From contig JAHJUE010000022.1 in NCBI GenBank assembly GCA_018829205.1, positions 434,001 to 498,000 of the forward strand: a stretch of DNA of 64,000 nucleotides, in the 5' to 3' direction. Below, piece after piece: positions 44,638 to 53,236 of this stretch; positions within the stretch are counted from its first letter, which is position 1; each line of letters starts with the position of its first letter. This stretch comes from Bacteroidota bacterium (GTDB taxonomy: Bacteria; Bacteroidota; Ignavibacteria; Ignavibacteriales; Melioribacteraceae). Made by a program: the position numbers and the translations under genes. The notes beneath the pieces were generated by a model. It saw only the letters and a program-made list of their open reading frames with translations. It was not told where the DNA came from and searched no databases.

Positions 44638-46710
44638 TTAATTATTTACAGCTTTTGCGTTCATCAATGTAAAATAAAATGTTGAGCCTTTCCCTACTTC
44701 GCTTTCAACCCAGATTTTACCGTTTTGAATTTCAATATATTCTTTACATAAAACCAAACCAAGACCAGTACTTTTTTCTCCTCCGCTCCCCTTTCTTGAA
44801 ATATTTTGGCCGACTTTAAATAACAAAGGAATTGTCTCCGGCGGGATGCCTATACCCGAATCTTTAATACTTATTTCTGAATACTCTCCTTTGTCGATAC
44901 AATTTAACTCAATGGTTCCGTTATTTTTATTAAACTTAACGGCGTTTGAAATTAGGTTTCTTATTATAGTGTTTAACATGTTTGCATCCGAATAAAGGTT
45001 AATTTCCCCGGGAATATTATTTATAAATTTTATTCCTTTATTCTTAGCGTATGTTTCATGGTATTTTACGGAGTTAACCGCCAGCTCATAAATATTAACC
45101 GGACCCGGTTCATATGTTATTCTATTTCTTTGAAGGTTTGCCCATTCAAGCAGGTTTTCCAGAAGTTTGTATATCCCGTCAACGGAGCTTTTAAGTAAAG
45201 CGACATTTTCACCAACCTGCTTATTTCCCAATTCTTTAATATCCTCATAAACAATTTGAATTAATCCCATTAGTCCTAAAAAAGGGCTTTTCAGATCGTG
45301 CGCAATTATTGAGAAGAATTTATCCTTTGTCGCTACCGCTTCTTTAAGTTTTTCATTTATATCTTTAAGTTCTTCGGCCTGTTTTGTAATCTGATAATTA
45401 CGGTCTTTAAGCGCCGCGTTTAAATTTCTTTTAGATTTATAGGCAAATACTATAAATACAACAAACACAAGGAGTAATGAAATAATTATAAGTAATGAGT
45501 TTCTTAAATATTTCTGAATCGTATTTTCTTTTTGGAGAAGAAGAATCTCTTTATTTCTTCTTTCAGCTTGAAACTCTTCTTCTATTTTGGCAATAGCGGT
45601 ATTTTTCTGTTCATTTAAAAGCGAATCGCTTAAATCTTTAGCCATTTTAAAGCTTTCAAGCGCACTCTTATAATCTTTCATTGCGGAATATGTATCGGCC
45701 ATCAAGTTTAATGATGATACCATACTCCGTTTATAGTCGAGATCCTTTCTGATCTCATAAGCTTGTTTAGTATAAAAAAGGCTATTCGAATAATTACCCA
45801 TCAGGTAAAATGTTTTTCCTAGTCCCGAAAGCGATGCAGCTTCACCGCCCCTATGTTTAATTAATCTTTGTATTTCCAATGCTTTATTATAACTGTCAAT
45901 TACTTTATTATATTCTTTAGTATTTCTGTGTATTATAGCAAGATTTCCGAACGCGCCGGCCTGACCTAATAAATCATTATGTTTCTTTCTCAGCATTAAA
46001 CAATTTTGTACGTGGAAAAGAGCTTTTTCGAATTCTTTGGTTGTTATATATATAATTCCAAGGTGTTCGTGCGATAACGCGGTGGTAAGATCATCATTAA
46101 CAGAATTAGAAAAGCTCAGCGCTTCAAGAGAATATTCTTCGGCTTTTTGAATATCATTTAAGATATAATATAAAATTCCCCTTGCATTATACGCGGCGGC
46201 AAGCGCAATTTTATCATCTTCGTTTTCAAGTATAGTAATTGAACGGAGTGTGCAGTCAAGCGCCTTATCATACTCCCCGAGATGGTTATATAAAAGTCCC
46301 ATCCTTGTAAGACATTTTCCTATTCCGACCGGGTAGTTAATTTTTACATAAATATCATGAGCCTGCATTGCGTATTCCAATGCCAGCTGATATTTGCTCT
46401 GCGAATGATAAGAGAGTCCGAGCGAATATAAAATATCCGCTCTGTCTTTTTCGGAATTGTTTTTTAAGTTATAGTTTAACGCTTCATTTGAAAGTTCAAT
46501 TGCTTTTTCCGCGTCAACCCGGCTATAATAGTTTATTAGTTCCAGGTAGATATCAATTTTTTCATCAGGTTTGGCGCTGTTTAAAATTTTATATAATGAA
46601 TCCGGTTTATCCTGTAATCCGGCTGCAGTAATCTTTATAGTCAATAGAAATACAATTATTACTATTAAAAATTCAGCGGGGAATTTTATTTGTTTTATCT
46701 GCATTTTCAT
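44638..46710 (-). CDS. TPR-repeat sensor histidine kinase
   Basis: The 690-residue protein has a signal or first helix at about 10-30. At least seven tetratricopeptide repeats occupy 50-370 (ADILYSLGLSYHSQSKYQLALEYAMQAH and similar), with a coiled stretch and a membrane helix near 405-425. The HisKA domain has its phospho-histidine in FFSIIAHDLKSPF, and the HATPase has NAVKFNKNNG, DSGIGI and GLGLVLCKEY. This is the common Bacteroidota TPR-kinase plan. No response regulator is nearby, so it is an orphan. It lies beside, but convergent to, the peptidoglycan locus, and none of the ACTAC operator copies precedes it. Confidence 0.92.
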   Translation of the reverse strand: MKMQIKQIKFPAEFLIVIIVFLLTIKITAAGLQDKPDSLYKILNSAKPDEKIDIYLELINYYSRVDAEKAIELSNEALNYNLKNNSEKDRADILYSLGLSYHSQSKYQLALEYAMQAHDIYVKINYPVGIGKCLTRMGLLYNHLGEYDKALDCTLRSITILENEDDKIALAAAYNARGILYYILNDIQKAEEYSLEALSFSNSVNDDLTTALSHEHLGIIYITTKEFEKALFHVQNCLMLRKKHNDLLGQAGAFGNLAIIHRNTKEYNKVIDSYNKALEIQRLIKHRGGEAASLSGLGKTFYLMGNYSNSLFYTKQAYEIRKDLDYKRSMVSSLNLMADTYSAMKDYKSALESFKMAKDLSDSLLNEQKNTAIAKIEEEFQAERRNKEILLLQKENTIQKYLRNSLLIIISLLLVFVVFIVFAYKSKRNLNAALKDRNYQITKQAEELKDINEKLKEAVATKDKFFSIIAHDLKSPFLGLMGLIQIVYEDIKELGNKQVGENVALLKSSVDGIYKLLENLLEWANLQRNRITYEPGPVNIYELAVNSVKYHETYAKNKGIKFINNIPGEINLYSDANMLNTIIRNLISNAVKFNKNNGTIELNCIDKGEYSEISIKDSGIGIPPETIPLLFKVGQNISRKGSGGEKSTGLGLVLCKEYIEIQNGKIWVESEVGKGSTFYFTLMNAKAVNN

Positions 46711-47161
46711 AAATAAACAAGACTTTTGACACTATTAATTTTATACACGTTATTTGGAATATTATTAACTAATATTCGTAATTATTTAAGAAAAGTTAAA
46801 CAATTCGGGACTAAAACTGCAGTAATATTTGCAATAGTTTGGATTAAGTAAAACTTATATAATCAGAAACGATTTTTTGTTTTTTACATGAACGTTATCA
46901 ATTTATTTAACCTGAACAAAATAATTATAGCTGAAGTGAGAATAGTTTTGATGCACGTTCGTTTAGCTTCCGCGGATTTTAATCAAGTAGGTTGAATTTA
47001 ACTTTTTTCATACACTAAATTATAGAACAACTTATCATGCAATTTCATTTCTGATTGTCAAACCGCATAATCTAATAATTCGATAAACAGGTTTGGCCGT
47101 TTCTGAATTACGCCTAAGTTCTTTACCGGAAATCTTTACTTGAAAAAAATGTTAAGTATAA
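46711..47161. other. Gene-free stretch upstream of the TPR kinase
   Basis: About 450 AT-rich bases without a supportable gene. The one structured element is GAATATTA-TTAAC-TAATATTC at 46757-46777, a palindrome about 50 bases upstream of the kinase ATG. Nothing else recognisable was found. Confidence 0.5.
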
Positions 47162-47575
47162 TTATTTCTGTAATATAGGATTATACTTTTCATCATAATA
47201 AATTTTATAACATTTTTTCCAATCCAAAAATCCAAACCACCCGAAAAGAAATAATAATGGAATTAGGATTATTATAATTGAATAATAAAATTCCGAATTA
47301 TCTAGAATTATAAAAATAATTATCGATGAAATAGGCACACCTAAAAAAAGACTGAATTTTATAATATGCATATATTTACCTGGTATGCCGCTTTTCCATT
47401 TTTTAATTCTTTTAATTCTGCTCGATTCAATAAATTCAAAGATCAGAATTATACCTATTATTAGCGCGACAACACCAATCCATGCATAATTCATTACATG
47501 ATACCTTGGTTCTTTAAATATTATTATTATTAAAATCACTAGGATAAATGGAAGATAACTTTTAAACCTTTTCAT
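47162..47575 (-). CDS. Hypothetical small membrane protein
   Basis: The 137-residue protein has four hydrophobic helices, at about 9-20, 30-48, 75-92 and 98-117, separated by short basic loops (SSRIKRIKKWKSG). I do not recognise the family. A GGGAGAATTAA ribosome site precedes the ATG. It follows the DUF2975-like gene by 10 bases, so the two are likely co-transcribed and may form a membrane pair. Confidence 0.6.
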   Translation of the reverse strand: MKRFKSYLPFILVILIIIIFKEPRYHVMNYAWIGVVALIIGIILIFEFIESSRIKRIKKWKSGIPGKYMHIIKFSLFLGVPISSIIIFIILDNSEFYYSIIIILIPLLFLFGWFGFLDWKKCYKIYYDEKYNPILQK

Positions 47576-47585
47576 TTAATTCTCC

Positions 47586-47879
47586 CTAATAATTTGTAAT
47601 TACTATAGTCCGCAGAGCTTTTCCGGACGCTTGCAAGAATATCTTATTTTGTCTTGAATATCCCAATACTTTTAATGCTTGATAGAGCGCCACAAAAAAC
47701 GGAATGGACGCTATATACGCATACGCAAGAAATTGATCATTAAAGTAAATCTCAAAGAGTGTGGAATGTACATTCCTCCCCTCGATGTGAGGTTCCAAAA
47801 GCATAAAGGCAAGAGCACCTAAGCCGATTAGCACGATAACTACTTGAAGAAATATTGAACTTCCTTTCAAAAGCGGCAT
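47586..47879 (-). CDS. Short DUF2975-like membrane protein
   Basis: The 97-residue protein begins LLKGSSIFLQVVIVLIGLGALA and later has YAYIASIPFFVALYQALKVLGYSRQNKIF. These match the first half of DUF2975 proteins, which are usually about 160 residues and sit beside a small HTH regulator. Here the frame stops after KALRTIVITNY, so the last two helices are missing, and no HTH gene follows. A strong GGAAAGGAATCTTA site precedes the ATG. It is either a natural short form or a truncated remnant. Confidence 0.6.
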   Translation of the reverse strand: MPLLKGSSIFLQVVIVLIGLGALAFMLLEPHIEGRNVHSTLFEIYFNDQFLAYAYIASIPFFVALYQALKVLGYSRQNKIFLQASGKALRTIVITNY

Positions 47880-48251
47880 TAAGATTCCTTTCCTTCCTCT
47901 TAGCCAGATTTCGTTTTTGCGATATCTCCTTCTTGCAAATATAAGGACGTCAACAACTAAAATAATATTTTTTTAAAAAATATGTTTAGAACTACAGCCT
48001 TATTTATACGCCGCGGCGGATTCGAACAAGTCGGGCGGAGCTTAAGGACGTGATACTAACAAATAAATTATATTATATTAATCTAAGTCATATCACACAT
48101 ACTAATTTCTGTAACATAACCTATTTTATGGTGCAACTTTCATAAAAAACAAAACTTAAGAATTTTCCTGCCGAAACCTTTGACTCGTTAAGGCTGCACT
48201 TAATCCTCTTAAATATCCCCGGCATATTATGCCGCTCGTTGTGCAAAGTTT
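47880..48251. other. Gene-free stretch with a GC-rich patch
   Basis: About 370 bases lack a gene. The patch around 48010-48045 (CGCCGCGGCGG and GGGCGGAGC) is markedly richer in G+C than its surroundings. AAGGACGT occurs near 47940 and again near 48040. CGGCATATTATGCCG at about 48220 is a palindrome downstream of the 48252 gene and may help end its transcript. The origin is unknown. Confidence 0.4.
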
Positions 48252-48710
48252 TTATTTTATAAATATAGTTGTATCTGCAATTGTATAAAATACATCTGAA
48301 GCATACGCGTTATAATTAAATTTTATTTTTATTTCTTTCCCTTCATTTACGGTAAATTTAAATTCTTCTTTATGCGGACAAATACATCTTGAGCCGTCAT
48401 GATTTGTATCTTCTAAAAAGATATCAATCTTATTAGCTTCTATTACCAAACTATCCTTCATTTCTGCAGAACAATGTGTAGTAAATTTTATATAGACTTC
48501 TAATATCCCATTGTCATAATATGTTTCAATATCTGCATCATCCGTTATTCTATCCAAATCACCAATTTTGGAAGTTGATACACATCCATTAGTTTTATAA
48601 GAGATAAACTCAATTGAATTTGAATCAGTAGTATTCACTCCACTTTTACAAGAATTGATTATTAAAATAGATATAAGAATGGCTGCAAAGTAAATTGGTA
48701 TATTTTTCAT
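48252..48710 (-). CDS. Hypothetical lipoprotein
   Basis: The 152-residue protein has a clear lipoprotein signal (LISILIINSC, acylated C21). A beta-rich domain of about 125 residues follows, with three further cysteines, two of them close together (HDGSRCICPHKEEF). No family is recognised. It is encoded alone, and no partner gene is evident. Confidence 0.6.
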   Translation of the reverse strand: MKNIPIYFAAILISILIINSCKSGVNTTDSNSIEFISYKTNGCVSTSKIGDLDRITDDADIETYYDNGILEVYIKFTTHCSAEMKDSLVIEANKIDIFLEDTNHDGSRCICPHKEEFKFTVNEGKEIKIKFNYNAYASDVFYTIADTTIFIK

Positions 48711-49021
48711 TTTTCACCCCCAATATAAATTATAGTAATAATCACCAAACTTATTAATTATCTAGAATCAGAATTTATATTAAATCTACCGTGAGTTATA
48801 TTGCGGGAATAAAAAGAAATGCTGTAAGAGGAATTATTCATCTGCTCTATCCAATTTGCGGTTTTAATGTACCGTAACAATTAAAACAATTCAAGTCATT
48901 TATTATAACCCAATAAAATTATTTTATAAATGTCTATCTCGTTTTGATACTATATCTGAATTGATGCCGTGAATTACAATTAAGGTTACATCTTCAGCCA
49001 ATTTTTATTTTGAAGATGTTA
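48711..49021. other. Gene-free stretch with a 3' hairpin after the carbonic anhydrase gene
   Basis: No gene is seen in these 310 bases. ACATCTTCA (48988-48996) and TGAAGATGT (49011-49019) form a nine-base stem next to the carbonic anhydrase stop. It has no good T-run on the minus strand, so terminator function is uncertain. Confidence 0.5.
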
Positions 49022-49702
49022 TTAGTCAACAAATAATAATTCTCCTTTTGTTAATGTATAGAATAGGCCTACTATTTTTATCTCTCCGTTATCTTCCATT
49101 TCCTTTAAGATCGGGCTTTTTGACCTGATTGTTGATATTGCATGTCTTACATTATTTTCAGATACAAGCTTAACAAATTCTTCATTCTTGGAACTTATAT
49201 TACCCTTGTAGTTTTGGCTCATTTTTATAGCTGGTTTTATCTTTGAAAGTGTTGTAGTCAGGTTTCCTAATTTAACATCGTCAATTGCGCCAATAACCGC
49301 ACCGCAATGTTGGTGACCCATTATTATAATTAATTTTGCTCCTGCAACTTTACAAGCAAACTCCAAACTACCTAATAAGTCTTCGTTCACAAAATTGCCA
49401 GCGATGCGGCCGACAAAAATGTCTCCAATACCTTGATCAAAAACGTCTTCAACAGGCACACGACTATCGAGACAACTAATTACAACTGCTTTAGGATATT
49501 GACCAAAGGCAGATTTACGTATTTGTTCAGAGTGATCTCGATGAGTCAGATTATTATTTCTAAACCGCTCATTGCCATTGAGAAAATCCTGTAATATCTG
49601 ATCTGGGGTTAATTTATCCCTCTCCTCAGCACTAATTATTGTTTTCACTATTTTATCAGGGGTATTATTTTCGTTATTTAATTTGTTCATGTTAAATTCC
49701 AT
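49022..49702 (-). CDS. Beta-class carbonic anhydrase
   Basis: The 226-residue cytoplasmic enzyme has zinc ligands C77 (ISCLDSR), H130 and C133 (GHQHCGAV) and the D79-R81 catalytic dyad of beta carbonic anhydrases. It interconverts CO2 and bicarbonate. It is encoded 54 bases after a SulP transporter, a pairing that suggests bicarbonate uptake and conversion. A second in-frame ATG at codon 5 has GGAATTTAAC before it and could be the true start. Confidence 0.95.
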   Translation of the reverse strand: MEFNMNKLNNENNTPDKIVKTIISAEERDKLTPDQILQDFLNGNERFRNNNLTHRDHSEQIRKSAFGQYPKAVVISCLDSRVPVEDVFDQGIGDIFVGRIAGNFVNEDLLGSLEFACKVAGAKLIIIMGHQHCGAVIGAIDDVKLGNLTTTLSKIKPAIKMSQNYKGNISSKNEEFVKLVSENNVRHAISTIRSKSPILKEMEDNGEIKIVGLFYTLTKGELLFVD

Positions 49703-49756
49703 AATTTATTATTCTAAATTTTTGTAATTAAATTTTAATTTCGAAATAAACTGCAA

Positions 49757-51427
49757 TTATTGCTTATCCCGGTCTTTAGTTAGTTCTTTTTTTAACCACA
49801 AAAAAACATTATCCATATTTTCGAAAAGCAGTTTTTCAGGAATCAGATTTGGAATTATTTCAATTGACCGAAACATATCTTCAGGTTGACTTTGTAATCC
49901 AATAAAAATTACTTTAATACCCTTTTTATTTAGATCAAAAAGAGTTTCCTCCATCGCATACAAACCCGTTTGATCGATAAATGGAACACGGTCCATACGA
50001 ATAATCAAGATTTTAATTTTATCATCCATATTTTTGAACAGCTTCATAAAATGTGAGGTAAAACCAAAAAACAAAGGCCCATAAAGATGCTTAATATATA
50101 TACTGTCTTTGAATTCTTCGAACAAGATTTGTTCATCATCCCATGGTTGTTCCCCTTTTAAATCAGCAAGGGTGAAACCCGAAGTGCCTTTTTCTGCAAT
50201 ATCGCCAGAACGTTTCATAAAAAGCACAGAAGCTAAAATTACTCCAATAGCAACTGCGTAAATAAGGCTGCCAAAAGTTGTAATTAGTAAAACAATAACC
50301 AAAACAATCGCGTCTGCTCTTGGAACATGCCGTAAATGTTTAAATCCTTTAATATCAACAATATTGAAGCCAACAGGAATTAGTATTCCTGCCAATACAG
50401 GTATAGGAATAAAAGCTGCTAATTTTCCGGCTCCAAGTAAAACTACAAGTAAAAACAAGCCGTGAATTACCCCTGAAAGACGAGTTTTTCCACCTGAATT
50501 AATATTTACAACAGTTCCCTTAGTAGCGCCTGCTCCAGGTATTCCTCCGATCAAACCAGCTACCGCATTTCCGATGCCCTGGCCAATCAATTCACGATTA
50601 CTATTGTGTTTGGTTTTTGTAATATTATCTGCAATTACGGATGTAAGTAAAGAATCTATTGATCCCAATACCGCTAATATGAGCGCGTATTCTAAAATTA
50701 TAATATAAGCTTCGGCATCAATATTAAATAGTCCATCTATTTTAAGAGAAGGTAATCCAGAAGGTATATCACCAATAAGTAGAACATCTAATTTTAAAAA
50801 GTAAGCAATTAGAGATACTGTTACGAGCGCAACAAGCGCACTAGGAACCGTCTTAGTAATCTTAGGAAATAAATAGAAAATTAATACTGTTAAACCTCCA
50901 ATTCCAATAGCAGCTATATTAAATTCTGAAAATAAACGTGAGATGTCTTTTATAACGCCAATAGTGGATGTTGGCGATGAAAGTCCGGCAAAAGGATAAA
51001 TTTGTAATAAAATAATAATAAATCCTACGCCGCTCATAAAACCGGAGATTACGGGATATGGGAAATACTTAATGTAGCTCCCGATATTTATTATTCCAAA
51101 AAAGATTTGAAATAAACCGCCTAATAAAAATGTTGCAACGATTATTCCCATAGCATTTTCAAGACTACCTGTCAAACTAATTGCAATTGCAATAAATGTG
51201 GCTGAAACTACTGTCATTGGACCCGTAGGGCCACTGGCCTGTGTTTCGGTACCACCAAATGCAGCGGCTAAAATACCAACAGCTATTGCTCCATAAAGTC
51301 CCGCAATAGCACCCATCCCGGATTGGACCCCAAATGCAAGCGCCAAAGGTAAAGCAACTATTCCGGCAACAATGCCACCGGAAATATCCCCCTTAAGATT
51401 TTTAAGATCATATAATTTTGTCGTCAT
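49757..51427 (-). CDS. SulP-family anion transporter with STAS domain
   Basis: This 556-residue membrane protein has the SulP transport domain with about 11-14 helices. Examples are LKGDISGGIVAGIVALPLALAFGV, GPTGPMTVVSATF and IGQGIGNAVAGLIGGIPGAGATKGT. A cytoplasmic STAS domain spans about 435-550 (IRMDRVPFIDQTGLYAMEE). SulP proteins move sulfate or bicarbonate. The downstream beta-carbonic anhydrase makes bicarbonate (BicA- or DauA-like) the more likely cargo. The two form a two-gene operon. Confidence 0.92.
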   Translation of the reverse strand: MTTKLYDLKNLKGDISGGIVAGIVALPLALAFGVQSGMGAIAGLYGAIAVGILAAAFGGTETQASGPTGPMTVVSATFIAIAISLTGSLENAMGIIVATFLLGGLFQIFFGIINIGSYIKYFPYPVISGFMSGVGFIIILLQIYPFAGLSSPTSTIGVIKDISRLFSEFNIAAIGIGGLTVLIFYLFPKITKTVPSALVALVTVSLIAYFLKLDVLLIGDIPSGLPSLKIDGLFNIDAEAYIIILEYALILAVLGSIDSLLTSVIADNITKTKHNSNRELIGQGIGNAVAGLIGGIPGAGATKGTVVNINSGGKTRLSGVIHGLFLLVVLLGAGKLAAFIPIPVLAGILIPVGFNIVDIKGFKHLRHVPRADAIVLVIVLLITTFGSLIYAVAIGVILASVLFMKRSGDIAEKGTSGFTLADLKGEQPWDDEQILFEEFKDSIYIKHLYGPLFFGFTSHFMKLFKNMDDKIKILIIRMDRVPFIDQTGLYAMEETLFDLNKKGIKVIFIGLQSQPEDMFRSIEIIPNLIPEKLLFENMDNVFLWLKKELTKDRDKQ

Positions 51428-51628
51428 ATCTCTAGTAAATTTTTGCAGAGTATTTGTTTATTAAATTATATAAACAAATTTTTTATTTAAAAGTTCAATT
51501 CAATTTTCTTTTATGCAATTTTTTCAAAAATTGTGTATCGGATTTATAAAAATCACTTTGAATTATTTTATAGTGAACTATTTTTCAACAATTTATTTTT
51601 GTCTTCTTTTGGGGGATATAATATAGTG

Positions 51629-51683
51629 CTTGTAGATACCTTGCAGATTCCTTGTAGATACCTTGTTGATTCCTTGTAGTTTA
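51629..51683 (+). repeat. Five tandem 11-bp repeats (CTTGTAGATAC)
   Basis: Units read CTTGTAGATAC, CTTGCAGATTC, CTTGTAGATAC, CTTGTTGATTC and CTTGTAGTTTAC-like, in exact 11-base register. They lie in the 404-base gap between the NYN gene's end and the SulP gene's start, 200-260 bases before the SulP ATG. The period is near one helical turn, so iteron-like protein binding is possible. Confidence 0.8.
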
Positions 51684-51756
51684 CATATTGTTTACTTATA
51701 AGGCGCTTATATGCTTCTCGTTAAATACTTGGAACTGCTTAGAGATTTTCACTTGG

Positions 51757-51801
51757 CCGTCACAGCTTGTCCCGAACACTCGGGAAACCACTTCGTGACG
51801 G
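51757..51801. other. Nested inverted repeat (CCGTCAC...GTGACGG)
   Basis: CCGTCAC (51757) pairs with GTGACGG (51795), and inside it TCCCGA (51770) pairs with TCGGGA (51780). AAATTTTTC follows. It ends 30 bases past the NYN gene stop. It may be a terminator read rightward or part of a small repeat family, since GTGACGGG also occurs near 53574. Confidence 0.6.
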
Positions 51802-51831
51802 AAATTTTTCTAAAATGTTTTGTCCTGTAAT

Positions 51832-52290
51832 TTATTTTTTACTGAACATATCTAAAAAAATATTTTTCTCATTTTCGAGTTGTTTTACTTTTTCTGATTC
51901 CTCATTCCCCTTTTCAGAGTTTAGGATTTCTTTGTAGAACTGCTCGGATTTAATTACTGACGCGCTGTTGACGCGCGCGTAATTCATCAGACTTTGATCA
52001 GATGTTATAAGAGTTATAAGTTTAGGATTTTTAGAACGGTCAATCTCATCTCTTATTTTATTATCCGCGCTTTCGTTTTCCGAATAAATTATTCTCCCTT
52101 TTGAAAGATGCAGAACTGAATTTATATGACCGTCGAGATGTAGTGTTAATTTTATTTTTTTACCGGCAAAATAACGGTTGAGAATATTTACAAGTCCCTC
52201 CCTGCTTGCCTGTTTTTCTTTATTCTGCAAGACATGCAGAGATTTTATTTTACCGATTAAATTGTTGCCGTCAATAATGTAATGTATCAT
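51832..52290 (-). CDS. NYN/YacP-like ribonuclease-fold protein
   Basis: The 152-residue protein of the NYN (PIN-like) superfamily starts MIHYIIDGNNLIGK. It has further acidic positions in LHLDGHINSV, NKIRDEIDRSK and LITSDQSLM, the pattern of YacP/Rae1 nucleases. These cut RNA, sometimes on the ribosome. The C-terminus is a charged helical tail. Its first 109 bases and upstream DNA are present a second time at 53132-53315, to the far side of an inserted MNT/HEPN pair. Confidence 0.82.
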   Translation of the reverse strand: MIHYIIDGNNLIGKIKSLHVLQNKEKQASREGLVNILNRYFAGKKIKLTLHLDGHINSVLHLSKGRIIYSENESADNKIRDEIDRSKNPKLITLITSDQSLMNYARVNSASVIKSEQFYKEILNSEKGNEESEKVKQLENEKNIFLDMFSKK

Positions 52291-52369
52291 ACGTGTAAAT
52301 TAGTGAATTATTTGGGAAGATATTACCCGGGGAAATAATGATTGGAGAATTTTTTGTGATAATGCAAGT
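52182..52369 (-). repeat. Direct repeat, left copy (NYN 5' end and promoter)
   Basis: The sequence from GAATATTTACAAGTCCC to GATAATGCAAGT contains the first 36 codons of the intact NYN gene and about 80 upstream bases. It matches 53132-53315 almost base for base, apart from a few substitutions and a four-base indel. Confidence 0.93.
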
Positions 52370-52408
52370 GTGCTGTAAAGGAGTGGTTTGTGACAGCGGG
52401 GCTAATAG

Positions 52409-52825
52409 TTATAAGAATTTATTTATATCTTTTTTAAAATGCGTATAGAGTATTTGAGAGTTCTCAACCAACGGTTCCATTTTGTGAGGATATAAATCAA
52501 GTGCATACGCATGACTAAAGAAATGTCTGAACGCCAAATATTGACCTAAATTATTTTTACATTCTTCCGATATTATTTTCTTTTCAGTCGAAATTTCAAT
52601 TAAATCTTTATGCCATGACTGTCCGCCCGGCAATTCTATATTCTGTGAAATTAATATTTGCTTTAATATATTTTCTATTCCGTTGTATAAATTATGCAAC
52701 AACGCCGCAACTCCGGCTAATTCTAAAGTTGACAGTTTTGAAAGCTCCGAATGCAATGGCAGAATATTAAATACTTCTTCAATATTTTCCAATTCTGCGC
52801 GAATTTTCTGAGACAGGTCAGCCAT
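52409..52825 (-). CDS. hepT: HEPN-domain toxin (HepT-like)
   Basis: The 138-residue helical protein carries the HepT signature RX4HXY exactly: R100-HFFS-H105-A-Y107. It is encoded directly after, and overlapping by 8 bases, an MNT nucleotidyltransferase. In known MntA/HepT modules HepT is an RNase toxin and MntA silences it by attaching AMP to the tyrosine of this motif. The order here, antitoxin first, fits. The pair lies between two copies of the NYN 5' repeat, so it appears to be an insertion. Confidence 0.9.
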   Translation of the reverse strand: MADLSQKIRAELENIEEVFNILPLHSELSKLSTLELAGVAALLHNLYNGIENILKQILISQNIELPGGQSWHKDLIEISTEKKIISEECKNNLGQYLAFRHFFSHAYALDLYPHKMEPLVENSQILYTHFKKDINKFL

Positions 52826-53087
52826 AAAGAAGAATACCTTCAGACTTAACTATTTCGCTCAACAAGTTTTGTTTCTTGAGATCAATTAAATCAACAGGTT
52901 TGGAAAGGGAAAATATCAATTCGCCGTAAAATTTAAAAAACTGTGAATCAGGAATTCCTTCAACTGCTAAATCAATATCATTTGACTCGTTATCCTGGTC
53001 AAGGTTGGAACCAAAAAGATATATTCGTGATACGTCATATTTTTTGGCAATTTCAACTAAACGATATTTATCTTCGTATGAGATCAT
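52818..53087 (-). CDS. mntA: MNT-domain nucleotidyltransferase antitoxin (MntA-like)
   Basis: The 89-residue minimal nucleotidyltransferase has G26-S27 (YLFGSNL), then D37-x-D39 (NDIDLAVEG) after nine residues, and a third acidic position near D66/D69 (PVDLIDL). These are the metal- and ATP-binding residues of MntA antitoxins that AMPylate HepT. A plausible -7 box (TATGTTTG on the minus strand, 53119-53126) and the palindrome ATATTC-TT-GAATAT (53124-53137) sit about 35 bases upstream, at the edge of the right-hand repeat. They could give the module its own, self-controlled promoter. Confidence 0.9.
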   Translation of the reverse strand: MISYEDKYRLVEIAKKYDVSRIYLFGSNLDQDNESNDIDLAVEGIPDSQFFKFYGELIFSLSKPVDLIDLKKQNLLSEIVKSEGILLYG

Positions 53088-53131
53088 ATGTAAATTTAAT
53101 TTTTAGATACTCTTATTGCAAACATATTCTT

Positions 53132-53236
53132 GAATATTTACAAGTCCCTCCCTGCCTGCTTTTCTTTATTCTGCAAAGTATGCAGAGATTTTATTTTACC
53201 GATTAAATTGTTGCCGTCAATAATGTAATGTATCAT
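53132..53236 (-). pseudogene. Truncated NYN gene 5' fragment
   Basis: Starting at the ATG at 53236 it reads MIHYIIDGNNLIGKIKSLHT and continues LQNKEKQAGRDL before a stop. A four-base deletion relative to the intact gene breaks the frame, and the rest of the gene is missing. It is a by-product of the duplication that placed the MNT/HEPN pair here. Confidence 0.88.

Noticed and set aside
47162-47879. A single DUF2975 gene split by a frameshift
   Set aside because: The downstream gene has its own strong ribosome site and start and does not resemble the missing half of DUF2975.
47935-48060. Possible integron attC sites (AAGGACGT repeats, GC-rich CGCCGCGGCGG patch, small single genes nearby)
   Set aside because: No matched GTTRRRY/RYYYAAC core pair or full attC fold could be laid out, and no integrase is in the window.
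51629-51683. CRISPR-like array
   Set aside because: The units are 11 bases and directly abutting, with no spacers and no cas genes.
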